Assembly: GCF_000421225.1 (NCBI RefSeq)
Contig: NZ_ATWL01000014.1
Coordinates: forward strand, 1-64,000
DNA length: 64,000 nucleotides
Reading direction: 5' to 3'
From: Ruania albidiflava DSM 18029
GTDB lineage: Bacteria; Actinomycetota; Actinomycetes; Actinomycetales; Beutenbergiaceae
The translations under genes and the position numbers were made by a program. The notes beneath the pieces are model-generated. The model saw only the letters and a program-made list of their open reading frames with translations. It made no database searches and had not been told where the DNA came from. The stretch's first letter is position 1. Every line of letters starts with the position of its first letter. Below, piece by piece: positions 15,753 to 25,616 of the stretch.

Positions 15753-17456
15753 ATGGAATCCGGCCAACGACTTGGTGGGCGCCGTCCAACAGCACAGACA
15801 GCCGTCCTGGATGTGGATGAGCTGATCGGGGAGCTCTGTGCACGCACCGGTGTTCCCTCGCACGCCGCCCGCCGCATCTCGGCCCTGCTCGGTGCGGTGC
15901 TGGCCGTGACCGCGGACCTGGAGCTGTCCGACGTGCTGTCCCGCATCGTGCGATCGGCGTGCGAGCTGGTCCATGCGCAGTACGGGGCGATGGGGGTGCT
16001 CGGTCAGGGGGACAGCCAGCTGGGGGAGTTCATCACCTACGGCATCAGCACCGAGCAGTGGGCCGCGATCGGTCAGGAGCCGCACGGGCGGGGTGTGGTC
16101 GGCCTGCTGCTGCGGGATCCGCGACCGTTGCGCATCGACGACCTGGCGGCGCACCCGGACTCGTGCGGCGTGCCGGAGGGGCATCCTGCGATGCGGACCT
16201 TCATCGGGGTCCCGGTGCGGGTGCGTGAGGTGGTCTTCGGCAACCTCTACCTCGCCGAGAAGTCCTCCGGGGAGGCGTTCACCGAGGACGACGAACGGAT
16301 CCTGGTGGCGTTGGCGGTCGCCGCCGGCATCGCCATCGAGCATGCCCGCGCCTACGACCACTCCCGCAGACAACGTGCCTGCGCGCAGATCGTGGGGGAG
16401 ATGACCCGGCAGCTGTTGAACGGCACCCCGGAGTCGCAGGCGACCGGACGCCTGCTCGCCAAGGCCTGCGGGCACACTCGTGCCGCCGGTGGGCTGGTGG
16501 CACTCTACGACGAGGTCGGAGCCCTGGAGGTGGTCGCCTCCCACCCCAGCGGCGGGCGTGGCCAGCTGCTGCACGGCGCCGGCTGGTCGGACCTGATCGG
16601 CTCGGGAACCACCGAGTGGTCGGACTCCACAGCAGAGTCCGGGCTGGCGGGTGAGGCGTGTGCGCTGGTCCCTGGGCCGCCGTGCGACGCTGCCATCCTG
16701 GCACCGTTGCAGACTGCAGCGGACGACCTGGGGGTGCTGGCCCTGGGGTGGCGGTCCAGCAGGGATGCCGGCGAGGCGGACCTGGCCGGTCTGGTCACCG
16801 AGCTGGCGAACCAGACCGCGATCGCCCTGTCGGCCTCCCGTGCCCGGTTGGACCGCACCCGGCTGGGTCTGCTGGAGGAGCGGGACCGGATCGCCCGGGA
16901 CATGCACGACCACGTGATCCAGCGGGTGTTCGCGACCGGGCTGTCCCTGCAGGCGGCCTCCCGGCTTGCGGTCCACCCGGTGGTGCGGCAGCGGCTGGAG
17001 GAAGCGGTCGACGAGCTCGACGAGGCGATCAAGGACATCCGCAGGACCATCTTCGAGCTGCGCGGCGTCAGCGGGCCGCACGGGCTCTCCCGGGCGGTGC
17101 AGATGCTCGTCGTCACCGCAGCGGAGACGCTCGGTTTCCGCCCGACCTTGCAGCTGATCGGGCGTGTGGACACTGTGGACGCTGAGGTCGCTGCAGACGT
17201 GCTCGCCGTCACCCGGGAGAGCCTGGCGAACATCGCCCGGCACGCGGACGCAAGCAGCGCACACCTGACCGTTAGGTGCACTGCGGACCGTCTCGAGGTG
17301 AGCGTGGGCGACGACGGCAACGGCATCGACCATGCGGTGGTGCGCCGCAGCGGCCTGCAGAACCTGCACGAGCGGGCAGAGTCTCATGGTGGTGCGCTCA
17401 GCCTGGAGCGAGCGCCGGGTGGTGGCACCCGCCTGGTGTGGTGGGTGCCGTTGTGA
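15753..17456 (+). CDS. DevS/DosT-like GAF-GAF sensor histidine kinase
   Basis: This 567-residue soluble kinase has two GAF domains (about 45-200 and 215-360), a HisKA_3 dimerisation region with phospho-acceptor H385 in D-M-H-D-H-V-I-Q, and an ATP-binding HATPase domain with D-G-N-G-I-D and G-G-G-T-R near the end. Architecture and the GAF-A segment G-H-P-A-M-R-T-F resemble mycobacterial DevS/DosT, which sense O2, NO and CO through haem; the histidine in that segment is H144, close to the DevS haem ligand at 149. Haem binding is inferred. The start is ATG 15753; GTG 15738 is an alternative. The partner regulator follows. Confidence 0.82.
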   Translation: MESGQRLGGRRPTAQTAVLDVDELIGELCARTGVPSHAARRISALLGAVLAVTADLELSDVLSRIVRSACELVHAQYGAMGVLGQGDSQLGEFITYGISTEQWAAIGQEPHGRGVVGLLLRDPRPLRIDDLAAHPDSCGVPEGHPAMRTFIGVPVRVREVVFGNLYLAEKSSGEAFTEDDERILVALAVAAGIAIEHARAYDHSRRQRACAQIVGEMTRQLLNGTPESQATGRLLAKACGHTRAAGGLVALYDEVGALEVVASHPSGGRGQLLHGAGWSDLIGSGTTEWSDSTAESGLAGEACALVPGPPCDAAILAPLQTAADDLGVLALGWRSSRDAGEADLAGLVTELANQTAIALSASRARLDRTRLGLLEERDRIARDMHDHVIQRVFATGLSLQAASRLAVHPVVRQRLEEAVDELDEAIKDIRRTIFELRGVSGPHGLSRAVQMLVVTAAETLGFRPTLQLIGRVDTVDAEVAADVLAVTRESLANIARHADASSAHLTVRCTADRLEVSVGDDGNGIDHAVVRRSGLQNLHERAESHGGALSLERAPGGGTRLVWWVPL

Positions 17457-17520
17457 GCGGTGCGGGCACCGTGGGCTGAAGGTCCCTGGTGGTACCGGTC
17501 CGGCAGCGGATGCTGGTGGT

Positions 17521-18168
17521 ATGACTATCCGGGTGTTCCTGCTCGACGACCACGACATCGTCCGCCGAGGGGTGCGCGAGCTGCTCGAGTCCGACCGCAG
17601 GCTGCACGTGGTGGGCGAGTGCGGCACGGCCACGGCTGCCCGGCGCCTGCTGCCGGCCCTGTGCCCGGACGTGGCGGTGATCGATGTGCGGTTGCCGGAC
17701 GGCTCCGGGGTCGAGGTCTGCCGCGAGCTGCGATCGGCATGTCCCGGCTCTCGGGCGCTGATCCTCACCTCGGTCGACGAGGAGGAGGCGCTGACGGCCG
17801 CTGTGCTGGCTGGGGCCTCGGGCTACCTGCTGAAGGACATCCGAGCGATCGGCCTGAACGAGGCGGTGCATGCAGTGGCCTCCGGCGCAGGTCTGCTGCC
17901 CCCGGGCCGGGTGCAGCGGCTCCAGCGGGCGTGGACCGACCCGTTCCCGCAGGACCGCGCCCTGGCCCGGCTCACCCCTGCCGAGCGCAGCGTGCTGGAG
18001 CACGTGGCCCACGGGCTGACGAACGCGCAGGTCGCCGAGCGGCTCTCGCTGGCGGAGCAGGAGGTGCGCGCCCACGTCTCGGCGATCCTGGCCAGGCTGG
18101 GGCTCGCTGCTGCCCGGGCAACGGTCGGCGGCGATGCCCGGGCGCGGGGTCCCGGTGCCGGGACCTAA
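17521..18168 (+). CDS. NarL/DevR-type response regulator
   Basis: The 215-residue regulator has a receiver domain (1-120) with phospho-acceptor D55 in V-I-D-V-R-L-P-D-G and K105-region motif Y-L-L-K-D, and a LuxR-type helix-turn-helix (about 150-195) with L-T-P-A-E-R-S-V-L and L-T-N-A-Q-V-A-E-R-L. It is the expected partner of the kinase 64 bases upstream. The last 20 residues are arginine- and glycine-rich and unlike the family. DevR homologues switch on hypoxia or dormancy genes; the following PPOX gene may be one target. I did not find a convincing DevR box. Confidence 0.85.
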   Translation: MTIRVFLLDDHDIVRRGVRELLESDRRLHVVGECGTATAARRLLPALCPDVAVIDVRLPDGSGVEVCRELRSACPGSRALILTSVDEEEALTAAVLAGASGYLLKDIRAIGLNEAVHAVASGAGLLPPGRVQRLQRAWTDPFPQDRALARLTPAERSVLEHVAHGLTNAQVAERLSLAEQEVRAHVSAILARLGLAAARATVGGDARARGPGAGT

Positions 18169-18208
18169 GACCCTTACCGCACTGCGGGCGCGCCGCCAGG
18201 CTGGTCCC

Positions 18209-18661
18209 ATGGCTACCGAGCACGAGCACCAGACCGGGCACCAGCACGAGACCGAGCACCTGGCCGTCCATCAGTCGCTGCAGCTGCTGCGGTCCGCCCC
18301 GGTGGGGCGCCTGGCCGTGGTGATCGACGGTGAGCCGGCGATCTTCCCGGTCAACCACGTGGTGGACCGGGGCACGGTCGTGTTCCGCACCGGGGCCGGG
18401 ATGAAGCTCGCTGCGGCCACTGGCCAGATGGTCGCCTACGAGGCTGACGGCTACGACCTGCAGACCGGGATCGCCTGGAGCGTGGTGGTGACCGGCAAGG
18501 CCCGGCAGGTGCGTTCCCTGCACGAGGTGCTGGAGGCGATGGACCTGCCGGTCACCCCGTGGGAGGGCAACTCCAAACCCCATGTGGTGCGCATCGAACC
18601 GACCACGATCACCGGGCGCCGGTTCCAGATCCGGGCTGCGGCGCGGGGGCAGCAGGTCTGA
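18209..18661 (+). CDS. PPOX-fold (pyridoxamine 5'-phosphate oxidase-like) flavin protein
   Basis: The 150-residue protein has a histidine- and glutamate-rich N-terminus (about 1-18) and a split-barrel fold of the nitroreductase/PPOX group, with L-L-R-S-A-P-V-G-R-L-A-V and F-P-V-N-H-V-V. Such proteins bind FMN or F420 and several are members of dormancy regulons in mycobacteria and streptomycetes, as recalled. It lies 40 bases after the DevR-like gene. The reaction is unknown. Confidence 0.75.
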   Translation: MATEHEHQTGHQHETEHLAVHQSLQLLRSAPVGRLAVVIDGEPAIFPVNHVVDRGTVVFRTGAGMKLAAATGQMVAYEADGYDLQTGIAWSVVVTGKARQVRSLHEVLEAMDLPVTPWEGNSKPHVVRIEPTTITGRRFQIRAAARGQQV

Positions 18662-18666
18662 TCGCG

Positions 18667-18711
18667 GTCCGCGGGGCCGGTGTGAGTGAGTCGATCAGCG
18701 CGGCCGCGGAC
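18667..18711. terminator. candidate bidirectional terminator hairpin
   Basis: GTCCGCGG (18667-18674) and CCGCGGAC (18704-18711) are perfect reverse complements separated by 29 nt, placed exactly between two convergent genes. The T-run of a classical terminator is absent on both strands. Confidence 0.4.
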
Positions 18712-20097
<1,386 letters not shown>

Positions 20098-20303
20098 CAG
20101 CGGTGGGCCCTTCCTGTGGGTGTTGGTCCGGAGTGTAGCCCCGCCCGCACCGGTCACCGAGCGCTCCGTTGAGCGCCTACAGCGAGTGACCCGAGTGCCC
20201 GGTAACCTCGTCGCAGAGCACTGCTGCCCGCTGCACCATCCGCATCGGACCATCCAGGTCATGCCGGATGATCGACCGCACCGACTCGAAGAAGAGGGAG
20301 ATC

Positions 20304-21872
20304 ATGATGACGCCACCACGCTCCGAGGGTCCCTTCGTGCTGGGCATCGACTTCGGCACCGAGAGCTGCCGGGTCGCCGTCATCGACGTCACCGGCGCGC
20401 CGTCCGCCTTCGCGGCGACCCCATATCCCACCCATCATCCGCGACCGGGCTGGGCAGAGCAGAGCCCAGACGCCTGGTGGGCTGCGCTGACGGCGTCCAC
20501 AGCGAGGTGCCTGCGCGAGGCGGACGTGCGGCCCGAGCAGATCGAGGGAATATCCTACGACGCCACCACGATGACAGTCGTGGCGATGGATGCCCGCGGC
20601 AACGAGCTGCACCCCGCCATCATGTGGATGGACGTGCGCGCAGTGGAGCAGGCCGGCCGCGCGGACTCCAGCTCGTCGGTGGCTCGGCGGTACAACGGCG
20701 ATGGCACGGGGCCCGCCAGCCCGGAGTGGTACCCGTTCAAGGCCGCATGGCTGAAGGAGCACGAGCTGGAGATCTACCGCGCCACGAAGTACCTCCTGGA
20801 CGCCCCGGACTGGGTGACTCACCGGCTCACCGGGGAGTGGACCGTCAACATCAACTCGGCGGCACATCGCATGTACTACAACCGAGACGAGGGCGGCTGG
20901 CCGGAGGACTTCTATGAACACCTGGGCGCTGGCGACACACTCGACAAGCTGCCCGGTCGGGTCGTGGACCTTGGCGTTCCCGTCGGCGCCCTGACCACCC
21001 GCGCCGCCCAGGAGCTCGGCCTGGTCCCGGGTACCCCTGTTGCGCAGGGCGCCGCGGACGCATGGGCCGGCCAGATCGGGCTGAACGTGCTCCAACCGGG
21101 CCGCATGGCGCTGATCACCGGATCCTCCCACGTACTCTCCGGGCAGAGCGGCACACCGGTGTCCGGACCCGGGTTCTTCGGCGCATACACCGACGGCGTG
21201 CTGCCCGGGCAGTACACCGTCGAGGGTGGGCAGGTATCGACAGGATCTGTGCTGAAGTGGTTCAAAGAAAACTTCGCCAAGGACGTCGCCGCCACTGCCG
21301 CGGCCAGCGGTCAGAATGTCTACGACCTGCTTAACGAACGGTCCAGGCATCTGCCACCAGGTGCCGAAGGGCTGGTCGTGAACGAATACTTCCAGGGTAA
21401 CCGCACGCCCTATACCGACGGGCGGGCGCGCGGCATCGTCTGGGGGCTGAGTCTGCACCATGGTCCCGAGCACCTCTATCGCGCCATCCAGGAGGGGGTC
21501 TGCTATGGCACCGAGCACATCCTCAGGTCGATGCGTGCTGCCGGGCTGCACCTGCAGGAGATGGTCGCCTGCGGGGGTGCCACGCACTCGAGGGACTGGA
21601 TGCAGATGCACGCCGACGTGACTGGTGTGCCGATAGCGATCACCCAGGTCGGCGATGCGGCCGTGCTCGGCTCGGCTATCCTCGCGGCGGCAGGGGCCGG
21701 GCTGTTCGACTCGGTCCAGGCTGCCGCCGATGCGATGGTGCACCGGACCACGACCGTGGAGCCGGATCCCCAACGGCACCGCGAGTACGCCTACTTCGTT
21801 GACGCCTACATCGACACCTACCCGCGGCTGCGGGAGAAGATCCACCACATGCAGGACCACATCTCGACCTGA
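20304..21872 (+). CDS. FGGY-family carbohydrate kinase
   Basis: The 522-residue sugar kinase has the two-domain actin-like FGGY fold. The N-terminal phosphate loop is G-I-D-F-G-T-E-S-C-R, and the second domain carries A-D-A-W-A-G-Q-I-G and C-G-G-A-T-H-S. Length and the P-G-W-A-E-Q-S-P segment are closest in feel to ribulokinase and xylulokinase-like groups; the actual sugar cannot be named. ATG 20304 has AGAGGGAG upstream; an in-frame ATG at 20268 has none. It leads a second sugar-uptake cluster that ends with an RpiB-like isomerase, so kinase plus isomerase would form a short phosphorylated-sugar pathway. Confidence 0.85.
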   Translation: MMTPPRSEGPFVLGIDFGTESCRVAVIDVTGAPSAFAATPYPTHHPRPGWAEQSPDAWWAALTASTARCLREADVRPEQIEGISYDATTMTVVAMDARGNELHPAIMWMDVRAVEQAGRADSSSSVARRYNGDGTGPASPEWYPFKAAWLKEHELEIYRATKYLLDAPDWVTHRLTGEWTVNINSAAHRMYYNRDEGGWPEDFYEHLGAGDTLDKLPGRVVDLGVPVGALTTRAAQELGLVPGTPVAQGAADAWAGQIGLNVLQPGRMALITGSSHVLSGQSGTPVSGPGFFGAYTDGVLPGQYTVEGGQVSTGSVLKWFKENFAKDVAATAAASGQNVYDLLNERSRHLPPGAEGLVVNEYFQGNRTPYTDGRARGIVWGLSLHHGPEHLYRAIQEGVCYGTEHILRSMRAAGLHLQEMVACGGATHSRDWMQMHADVTGVPIAITQVGDAAVLGSAILAAAGAGLFDSVQAAADAMVHRTTTVEPDPQRHREYAYFVDAYIDTYPRLREKIHHMQDHIST

Positions 21873-21971
21873 CCTGACCGAGCAGCCGGAGTCGTGTGCG
21901 GTCCAGGTCCGGCATCGGTGGCTTCTGACCTCCGCTGACAGAGGCCGTCCCGATCTGCCAGGTCGAGACCC

Positions 21972-22009
21972 TTGCATTAATCTCAACGTTAATATATAAA
22001 CGTTGAGAT
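21972..22009 (+). promoter_or_regulatory. strong promoter inside a LacI-type double operator
   Basis: TTGCAT (21972-21977), a 17-nt spacer and TATAAA (21995-22000) form a good sigma70 promoter. Over it lies a perfect inverted repeat: ATCTCAACGTT (21980-21990), eight bases, AACGTTGAGAT (21999-22009). Each arm contains AACGTT, the CG-centred core typical of LacI-family operators. The LacI gene at 26577 is the obvious ligand-responsive repressor. The site is AT-rich in a GC-rich neighbourhood. It should control 22098 to about 26458. Confidence 0.7.
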
Positions 22010-22097
22010 ACGGGTACGAGGACGACGTATCGCTCGTAGCAACGGATGCTGCGGCTCGGTTCGAGACCCATTCACCACCAACGTTGGAGGAACTGTC

Positions 22098-23045
22098 GTG
22101 ACCGATCTAGCAACGCCCACCTACGCCACGATGAGGCGGGCAGTCTCCGAAGCGGCCCCGGGGGTGACGAAGTTCAACCCGCTCTCGCGGATCATCGCTC
22201 ACGATGACTTCAACTCCGGCCTGCACGGCTGGGTCCAGCTCTCCGGCAACTACGACGCCGCGGGCAACCTGGACACCATGGAGCCGCAGATGTCGGACTT
22301 CCGCCCTCCGCAGATCAGTTCGTGCAACTTCTATGACGTGGGCACGCACGGTGCCGTGAGCGGGACGTACGCGATGAAGCTCGCGACCCGGCCGGTCAAG
22401 GGGCACACCGCGACCGCGATCCGACGGCTCACCATGCCGGTGCGCGGGAAGGTCCAGCTGGAGGCCTACTTCACCTACAAGTCCGAGGCCAGGGCGCTGG
22501 ACCCGAAGAACGCACCGCCTAAGGAGTGGGACGGCAACTACCACCCGTCCGAGGACCTGTTCGGGGCGTTCACCCTCGGCAGCGACATGGACGACGGCAC
22601 CCGCTACCACGTGGTCGCTCGGTACATGAACACCACGATGGACAATGTCCCCGATCGGCGGTGGTACGCCCCGACCGTGGTGGAGCCGACGGGCAAGGAG
22701 CGCTTCGACGGCAAGGTGAACTACAGCAAGCTCGACGACTTCACCGCTCCGAACCCGGACGACTGGAAGCCGTTCAGCGAGCCGCAGGACCTCTGCTACA
22801 ACGAGGTACCGACGAAGATCAACTGGCACTACCTGCGCTGGCAGTTCGACACCGAGACGCGGACGAACGTCGAGCTCCAGGTCAACGACATCACCTACGA
22901 CACCACACACGTGGACGTCCCGCTGTACACCGAGAAGTACCGCTCGCTGAACGGCCTGCTGAACTTCTACTTCTCGGTGCGCACCCATGCCGACGTGCGC
23001 AACTTCCTCTACATCGACTCCGCTCTCATCTCGATTGACTGGTGA
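22098..23045 (+). CDS. unrecognised 315-residue protein in sugar cluster
   Basis: I do not recognise this protein with confidence. It is 315 residues, has no signal peptide or membrane segment, and is rich in aromatic and acidic residues with a beta-strand pattern, for example F-N-S-G-L-H-G-W near residue 38 and a strand-rich second half. The pattern resembles jelly-roll carbohydrate-binding or lectin-like folds. Start GTG 22098 has GGAGGA upstream. It is the first gene after the LacI-type operator and overlaps the next gene by GTGA, so both are made together with the sugar importer. A role in processing or binding the imported sugar is inference. Confidence 0.6.
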   Translation: MTDLATPTYATMRRAVSEAAPGVTKFNPLSRIIAHDDFNSGLHGWVQLSGNYDAAGNLDTMEPQMSDFRPPQISSCNFYDVGTHGAVSGTYAMKLATRPVKGHTATAIRRLTMPVRGKVQLEAYFTYKSEARALDPKNAPPKEWDGNYHPSEDLFGAFTLGSDMDDGTRYHVVARYMNTTMDNVPDRRWYAPTVVEPTGKERFDGKVNYSKLDDFTAPNPDDWKPFSEPQDLCYNEVPTKINWHYLRWQFDTETRTNVELQVNDITYDTTHVDVPLYTEKYRSLNGLLNFYFSVRTHADVRNFLYIDSALISIDW

Positions 23046-23380
23046 CTACCGTGAATGAATCGCTGACTGTCCTGATCGAACGCAACGCTGAGTTTGACGC
23101 GGAGTTCGTCACGGAGCCCTACGAGGTCGCCTGGGCGCGCGAGGCTCGATGGTTCGTGGTGCTGGACGAGGCCCCGGAGGCCTTCGACTTCCGCCTCGAC
23201 ACGGAGATCTCACCGGACGGGCTGGACTGGTGCCCGCTCGAGGGGGTGAGTACCCACGTGGCCGATCAGCGCGTGACGTCCTGGGCGGTGCGCGACTTCG
23301 GCGGCTGGCTGCGTGTCCGTGGCGCGGTGACCGGAACAGGACAGGCGAAGGGCTCGGTCTTCCTCGTCCTCAAGGCCTGA
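23042..23380 (+). CDS. unrecognised 112-residue protein coupled to the 315-residue one
   Basis: A small acidic protein of 112 residues with no signal peptide, predicted mostly beta (W-F-V-V-L, F-D-F-R-L-D, V-F-L-V-L). No family recognised. The GTG start overlaps the stop of the preceding gene by four bases, implying a stoichiometric partner or a second domain of the same functional unit. It is followed by a 34-nt perfect palindrome before the binding-protein gene. Confidence 0.6.
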   Translation: MTTVNESLTVLIERNAEFDAEFVTEPYEVAWAREARWFVVLDEAPEAFDFRLDTEISPDGLDWCPLEGVSTHVADQRVTSWAVRDFGGWLRVRGAVTGTGQAKGSVFLVLKA

Positions 23381-23384
23381 AACC

Positions 23385-23418
23385 GTCGGCCCAGGGGCCG
23401 GCCGGCCCCTGGGCCGAC
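23385..23418. terminator. 34-nt perfect palindrome, intra-operon hairpin
   Basis: The 17-nt arms (left arm begins GTCGGCCCAGGGGCC) are exact reverse complements with no spacer, immediately after the stop of the 112-residue gene. As RNA this folds into a very stable GC hairpin with no U-tract. It could partly terminate transcription or protect the upstream mRNA, separating the two unknown genes from the importer genes. Confidence 0.55.
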
Positions 23419-23481
23419 CGCGACATGAACTCCAGAGATGAACCACAGAAGTTCGGAATCTAGTCCAAAGGAGGACAGACG

Positions 23482-24726
23482 ATGAAGAAGCACCACAAGG
23501 GTGCCTTAGCCGGTGTCGCGATGGTATCCGCCCTGAGTCTTGCAGCCTGTGGGTCAGGCGAACCCGGTGAAGGCGAACCCATCACCCTTACCATGTCGAC
23601 GTTCCTTGACCCGAACGGGCAGACCGGACGAGATGTCGCACTGCGTGAGCTGATCGACTCGTTCGAAGAAGAACACGAAGGCGTCACCGTGGAGGTCCAG
23701 ACCTCGCAGTGGTCGATGCTCGCCCCGCAGTTCATGGCTGCGGCAGCATCGGGCAATGCACCTGACCTCGCGTGGGTTACCGTCCTGGACCTGGATCCGG
23801 TGCTCGAGAATCAGTTGTTCTCCGACATCTCCGGTGCGTTCTCAGACGAGGACAAAGAAGATCTGAACGACGCTTTCTGGGAGCGGCTGACCGAAGGGGA
23901 GGAGACCTACGGCGCGGTGCTCTCCCGCGTCGCCATGGGGTACCTCTACCGAGCGGACCTCTTCGAGGAGGCCGGTATCTCACCGGAGGACCTGGACACC
24001 TGGGACAAGTTCACCGACGCCGTCAGCGAGCTCGCTGACGACGACCAGTGGGGCTTCTGCCAAGGCTTCAGTGAAGCCACCTCCGATGTCACGACGCTCG
24101 CGGCCCGGATGATCCACGACCAGGGCACCCTGTTCGCCGACGACGGTTCGCCGATGTGGGACACCCCGGAGGCCGTCGGGGCGCTCGAGTACACGGTGGG
24201 TCTGGTCGAGGACGGCATCACGCCGCCCGATTCGGTCACCTGGAGCAGCGAAGACCCCTATGAGCAGTTCTCGGCAGGCAACTGTGTTGCTGCGATGGCC
24301 GCGGCCACTCGGGTGCCGACGATCCAGGAACAGGCAGGTGAGGACCAGACCGGCTTCGCATTGTTCCCCTCCGGTGAGGGCACGTCGAATGCAATCAACG
24401 GCTGGACCGTCGGGGTCTGGTCGGGGAGCGAGCACCAGGAGGCTGCCGCTGAGCTCGCCGCCCACCTGATCAGTCCCGAGGCGGACCGGTTGTGGGTGGA
24501 GACCGCTGGGCAGTCGCCGGCGCGGCAGTCCACGGCCGAGGAGCTCGAGCTGCCGGAGTTCCTCCAGGTGGCTGATGCCGCATTCGACGACGGCTGGCTG
24601 CCGCCGGCCGGCAGCGGCCCAGACTATCGCCCGGTGATGAACCAGATCGTGCTCGATGTGATGACCAACGGGCAGGATCCGGCAACGGCACTGCAGAACG
24701 CTGCCGAAGAATTCGCCGCTGACTGA
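23482..24726 (+). CDS. sugar ABC importer solute-binding lipoprotein
   Basis: A 414-residue family 1 solute-binding protein. The lipoprotein signal peptide ends in L-S-L-A-A-C (Cys at about 23). The mature part begins with an acidic linker and then I-T-L-T-M-S-T-F, followed by the usual binding-protein fold with N-A-P-D-L-A-W. Start ATG with AAAGGAGG upstream. It delivers a sugar to the two permeases encoded next. It is not a close copy of the binding protein at 4262, so the two systems probably take different ligands. Confidence 0.88.
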   Translation: MKKHHKGALAGVAMVSALSLAACGSGEPGEGEPITLTMSTFLDPNGQTGRDVALRELIDSFEEEHEGVTVEVQTSQWSMLAPQFMAAAASGNAPDLAWVTVLDLDPVLENQLFSDISGAFSDEDKEDLNDAFWERLTEGEETYGAVLSRVAMGYLYRADLFEEAGISPEDLDTWDKFTDAVSELADDDQWGFCQGFSEATSDVTTLAARMIHDQGTLFADDGSPMWDTPEAVGALEYTVGLVEDGITPPDSVTWSSEDPYEQFSAGNCVAAMAAATRVPTIQEQAGEDQTGFALFPSGEGTSNAINGWTVGVWSGSEHQEAAAELAAHLISPEADRLWVETAGQSPARQSTAEELELPEFLQVADAAFDDGWLPPAGSGPDYRPVMNQIVLDVMTNGQDPATALQNAAEEFAAD

Positions 24727-25616
24727 TGGCAGCTGCACCAACAATCCGGGGAGGGGAGCGGCGCCTCGCCGCTCTCCTCCTCGCACCGACCGCGATCCTG
24801 TTGCTGATCGTCCTGGTCCTGCCCACGCTCTTCGCGTTCGTGTACAGCCTGCTGGATCTCCGGCTGGCGACCGTCGCTGGCTTCGCAGGTCTGGAGAACT
24901 GGCAGAAGACGGTGTTCAGGCCCTCGACCGTGCCCCTGCTGATCCGCACCGCAGTCTTCGTGGCCGGCACCGTCTTGCTCACCGTGGCCCTCGCCCTCCC
25001 GATCGCCACCTGGCTCGATCGACTCACCCGCAATCGCTCGTTGGCGATGCAGGTCGTGGTCATCGTTCCGTGGGTGCTCTCCACCGTGGTGGCCTCCCTG
25101 CTGTTCCGGTGGACCTGGCTGGAGAGCCTGGGCATCGGGTCCTGGCTGGCCGACGTTCTCTTCAGCTCGAGAATCACCCCGCTGCTGGAACCGGCAAGTG
25201 CGATGGTGAGCCTCATCCTGGTGGCCACCTGGCGCACGCTCGGCTTCGCTGTGCTGCTGCTCGTGGCTGGGCTGAAGTCGGTCGACGCGGAGATCTACGA
25301 GGCCGGGAGGGTCGACGGCGCGTCGACGCTGCAACGCTTCTGGCTGCTGACGGTTCCGCTGTTGCGGACGTCGCTGACCATCGTCGTCATCGTCCTGCTG
25401 GTGAGCAGCCTGAACAACGCCGAGGTACCACTGGTGGTCACCGGTGGCGGTCCCGGGGACGCCACCATGACGTTGGCACTGCAGATCTATCAGACGGCGT
25501 TCACCGATCTGGACTTCGGCGGGGCCGCGGCACTAGCGAGCGCGGCCATGGTGATCAACATCTTCCTTGTTCTTGCCTATACGAGGATGAGCAGGATCGG
25601 GAGGCCAGACCAATGA
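24726..25616 (+). CDS. sugar ABC importer permease (MalF type)
   Basis: A 296-residue six-segment membrane permease with the EAA loop Y-E-A-G-R-V-D-G-A-S at about 196-205. Its ATG shares one base with the stop of the binding-protein gene, and its own stop overlaps the start of the next permease, so the three are one translational unit. It builds the membrane channel of the importer; the ATPase is not encoded here. Confidence 0.87.
   Translation: MAAAPTIRGGERRLAALLLAPTAILLLIVLVLPTLFAFVYSLLDLRLATVAGFAGLENWQKTVFRPSTVPLLIRTAVFVAGTVLLTVALALPIATWLDRLTRNRSLAMQVVVIVPWVLSTVVASLLFRWTWLESLGIGSWLADVLFSSRITPLLEPASAMVSLILVATWRTLGFAVLLLVAGLKSVDAEIYEAGRVDGASTLQRFWLLTVPLLRTSLTIVVIVLLVSSLNNAEVPLVVTGGGPGDATMTLALQIYQTAFTDLDFGGAAALASAAMVINIFLVLAYTRMSRIGRPDQ

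Noticed and set aside
17470-17510. GGTCCCTGG and GGTCC repeats before the response regulator as a DevR box
   Set aside because: The symmetric GGGAC-N-GTCCC form expected for DevR/DosR sites is not complete.
20158-20180. GAGCGC direct repeats before the FGGY kinase as an operator
   Set aside because: Short, GC-rich and not symmetric over a promoter; common by chance at this base composition.
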